In this document: in pieces, positions 63,261 through 64,000 of the stretch | Numbering within the stretch: position 1 is the stretch's first letter | How the letters are laid out: each line of letters begins with the position of its first letter | Assembly: GCF_004346865.1 (NCBI RefSeq) | Contig: NZ_SMGR01000001.1 | Span: forward strand, 744,001-808,000 | DNA from: Shimia isoporae | GTDB taxonomy: Bacteria > Pseudomonadota > Alphaproteobacteria > Rhodobacterales > Rhodobacteraceae | DNA: 64,000 nt | Direction of reading: 5' to 3' | Translations under genes and position numbers: made by a program | The notes under the pieces: generated by a model | What the model was told of the DNA's origin: nothing | The model's input: the letters and a program-made list of their open reading frames with translations, nothing else | The model's database searches: none

Positions 63261-63983
63261 TCAGTTAAGATCAATCACGGGCGAGTCCCCGCTGACCTCC
63301 ACTTTACGCGCGCCAGCATCAGACACCAGTTGAACTTCGAGTTCTTCTGCATTTGGGAAAACGCTGAAGTAGGTCATTTCTATTTTGTCTAGTTTCGACG
63401 GATCTGAGCACGTCAGAACGTATTCGGCATGGAATTCCGAATGCGAGGCCTCATCGGCATGTTCGTCCTCATGCTCATGGTCATCATGGTCATCATGGTC
63501 ATCATGGTCATCATGGTCATCATGGTCATCATGGTCGGCATGATCGTCATGCTTTTCATCGCCATGGTCGTCGTGGTCATGCTCGTCGTGATCAGCGTGA
63601 TCGCCTTGTTTTTCGTCGCCGTGGTCGTCATGCCCGTGGTCGTCGTGCCCGTCGTGATCTTCATCGCCGTGCAATTCCACCGAGGTTTCCGTCACCTCGC
63701 ATCCGGCTGCTGCGGGCAACGCCATGAGGCCGAGCGGATCGCCCAGTGTTTCCAGCGCAGCCGCAATCGCCGCCTTGTCGGCATCGGATTCGGCTGCATG
63801 TTCGAAACCAACGATGTCAAAACCTGGCACTTCAAGTTCTGCTGCCAGCACATTTCCGTCCAAAGCGAGATTCAACGCGCCGTGGCCATGGGCGTGGGCG
63901 CCAAGTTCACGCTTTTCTTCGCTCATAGCGGGCAGAGCGGTGAAAATGAGCGTGGTACACAGCAAGACGGATTTGCGGGTCAT
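63261..63983 (-). CDS. zrgA: ZrgA-family zinc-uptake protein (DUF2796), His-rich
   Basis: 240 residues with a Sec signal peptide (MTRKSVLLCTTLIFTALPAMSEE). Residues 27-45 are HAHGHGALNL, the DUF2796 start. A central Asp/His-rich region (about 115-180) contains six tandem HDD units, a probable zinc-binding chelator. It ends 22 bp before the ATPase start, so the operon is zrgA-ATPase-permease-DUF3299. In Vibrio cholerae, ZrgA belongs to the ZrgABCDE zinc-acquisition system. The upstream region, where a Zur site would be expected, is cut by the window edge. Confidence 0.92.
   Translation of the reverse strand: MTRKSVLLCTTLIFTALPAMSEEKRELGAHAHGHGALNLALDGNVLAAELEVPGFDIVGFEHAAESDADKAAIAAALETLGDPLGLMALPAAAGCEVTETSVELHGDEDHDGHDDHGHDDHGDEKQGDHADHDEHDHDDHGDEKHDDHADHDDHDDHDDHDDHDDHDDHEHEDEHADEASHSEFHAEYVLTCSDPSKLDKIEMTYFSVFPNAEELEVQLVSDAGARKVEVSGDSPVIDLN
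63481..63534. repeat. Six tandem copies of a 9-bp repeat inside zrgA
   Basis: TCATCATGG is repeated six times exactly, encoding a run of His-Asp-Asp units on the minus strand. Exact nine-base tandem copies can change in number by slippage in steps of three residues without a frameshift. Confidence 0.95.
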
Positions 63984-64000
63984 GATTTATCTCCGGAAGG

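Noticed and set aside
63481..63534. Tandem 9-bp repeat considered as a CRISPR-like array
   Set aside because: The copies are directly adjacent without spacers and encode the His-Asp-Asp run of ZrgA.

Overview
This 64 kb window looks like a chromosomal segment of a marine Rhodobacterales (Roseobacter-group) alphaproteobacterium. Supporting signs are a SAM/SAH riboswitch upstream of metK (a class known essentially from Rhodobacterales), an Irr-type Fur regulator beside fabA, a CP4-like class II EPSP synthase, a DUF6525 small protein, and the order miaB / phoH-ybeY-corC-lnt / metK / trmB. No phage, transposase, integrase or CRISPR array is visible. All assignments come from reading translated sequence and motifs; no database search was run.

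Layout. 1-7 kb: the 5' part of a crotonase gene (its 3' end lies beyond the left edge), a membrane-anchored serine hydrolase, fabA divergent from irr, a quinone-reductase-like gene, and a two-gene unit coding for a glycosyltransferase-like protein and a phospholipase D lipoprotein. 7-20 kb: a core block with miaB, an OmpA-type protein plus a small lipoprotein that share a motif, phoH-ybeY-corC-lnt, riboswitch-metK, a BASS-family transporter, trmB, an amidohydrolase, aroA and cmk. 20-30 kb: rpsA and ihfB, normally close to cmk, are separated from it and from each other by accessory genes (a FAS1-domain protein, an HxlR regulator divergent from a nitroreductase, DUF6525, an esterase, an AraC regulator, GFA, an isocitrate-lyase-superfamily enzyme overlapping Ada). 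30-45 kb: lapA-like, trpF, a sulfotransferase, trpB, DUF2237, a second serine hydrolase, DUF2332-pth, an FkbM methyltransferase, an M24-fold protein, rplY, lldD with a striking leader hairpin, an H-NOX / hybrid histidine kinase pair, and a detached trpA. 45-51.5 kb: a VOC protein, ychF, then a three-gene unit (retropepsin-like protease, inactive-transglutaminase/7TM protein, ATP-grasp ligase) followed by a GT90-like gene and tRNA-Ser(GCU).

51.5-64 kb, downstream of the tRNA, has a different character: long gene-poor gaps, a 1786-residue cadherin/VCBS-type surface protein with a DUF4114 domain and a type I secretion-like C-terminus, an acidic protein built of three diverged repeats and divergent from a MarR regulator across a very ordered promoter region, and an operon resembling the ZrgABCDE zinc-uptake system (His-rich ZrgA, ABC ATPase, FtsX-like permease, DUF3299).

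The items most worth following up are the lldD leader hairpin that masks the ribosome binding site, the MarR/repeat-protein pair with 9-bp arms exactly flanking a sigma-70 promoter, the protease/transglutaminase/ATP-grasp unit, the H-NOX/kinase pair, and the WVDPxGC module shared by two adjacent envelope proteins.
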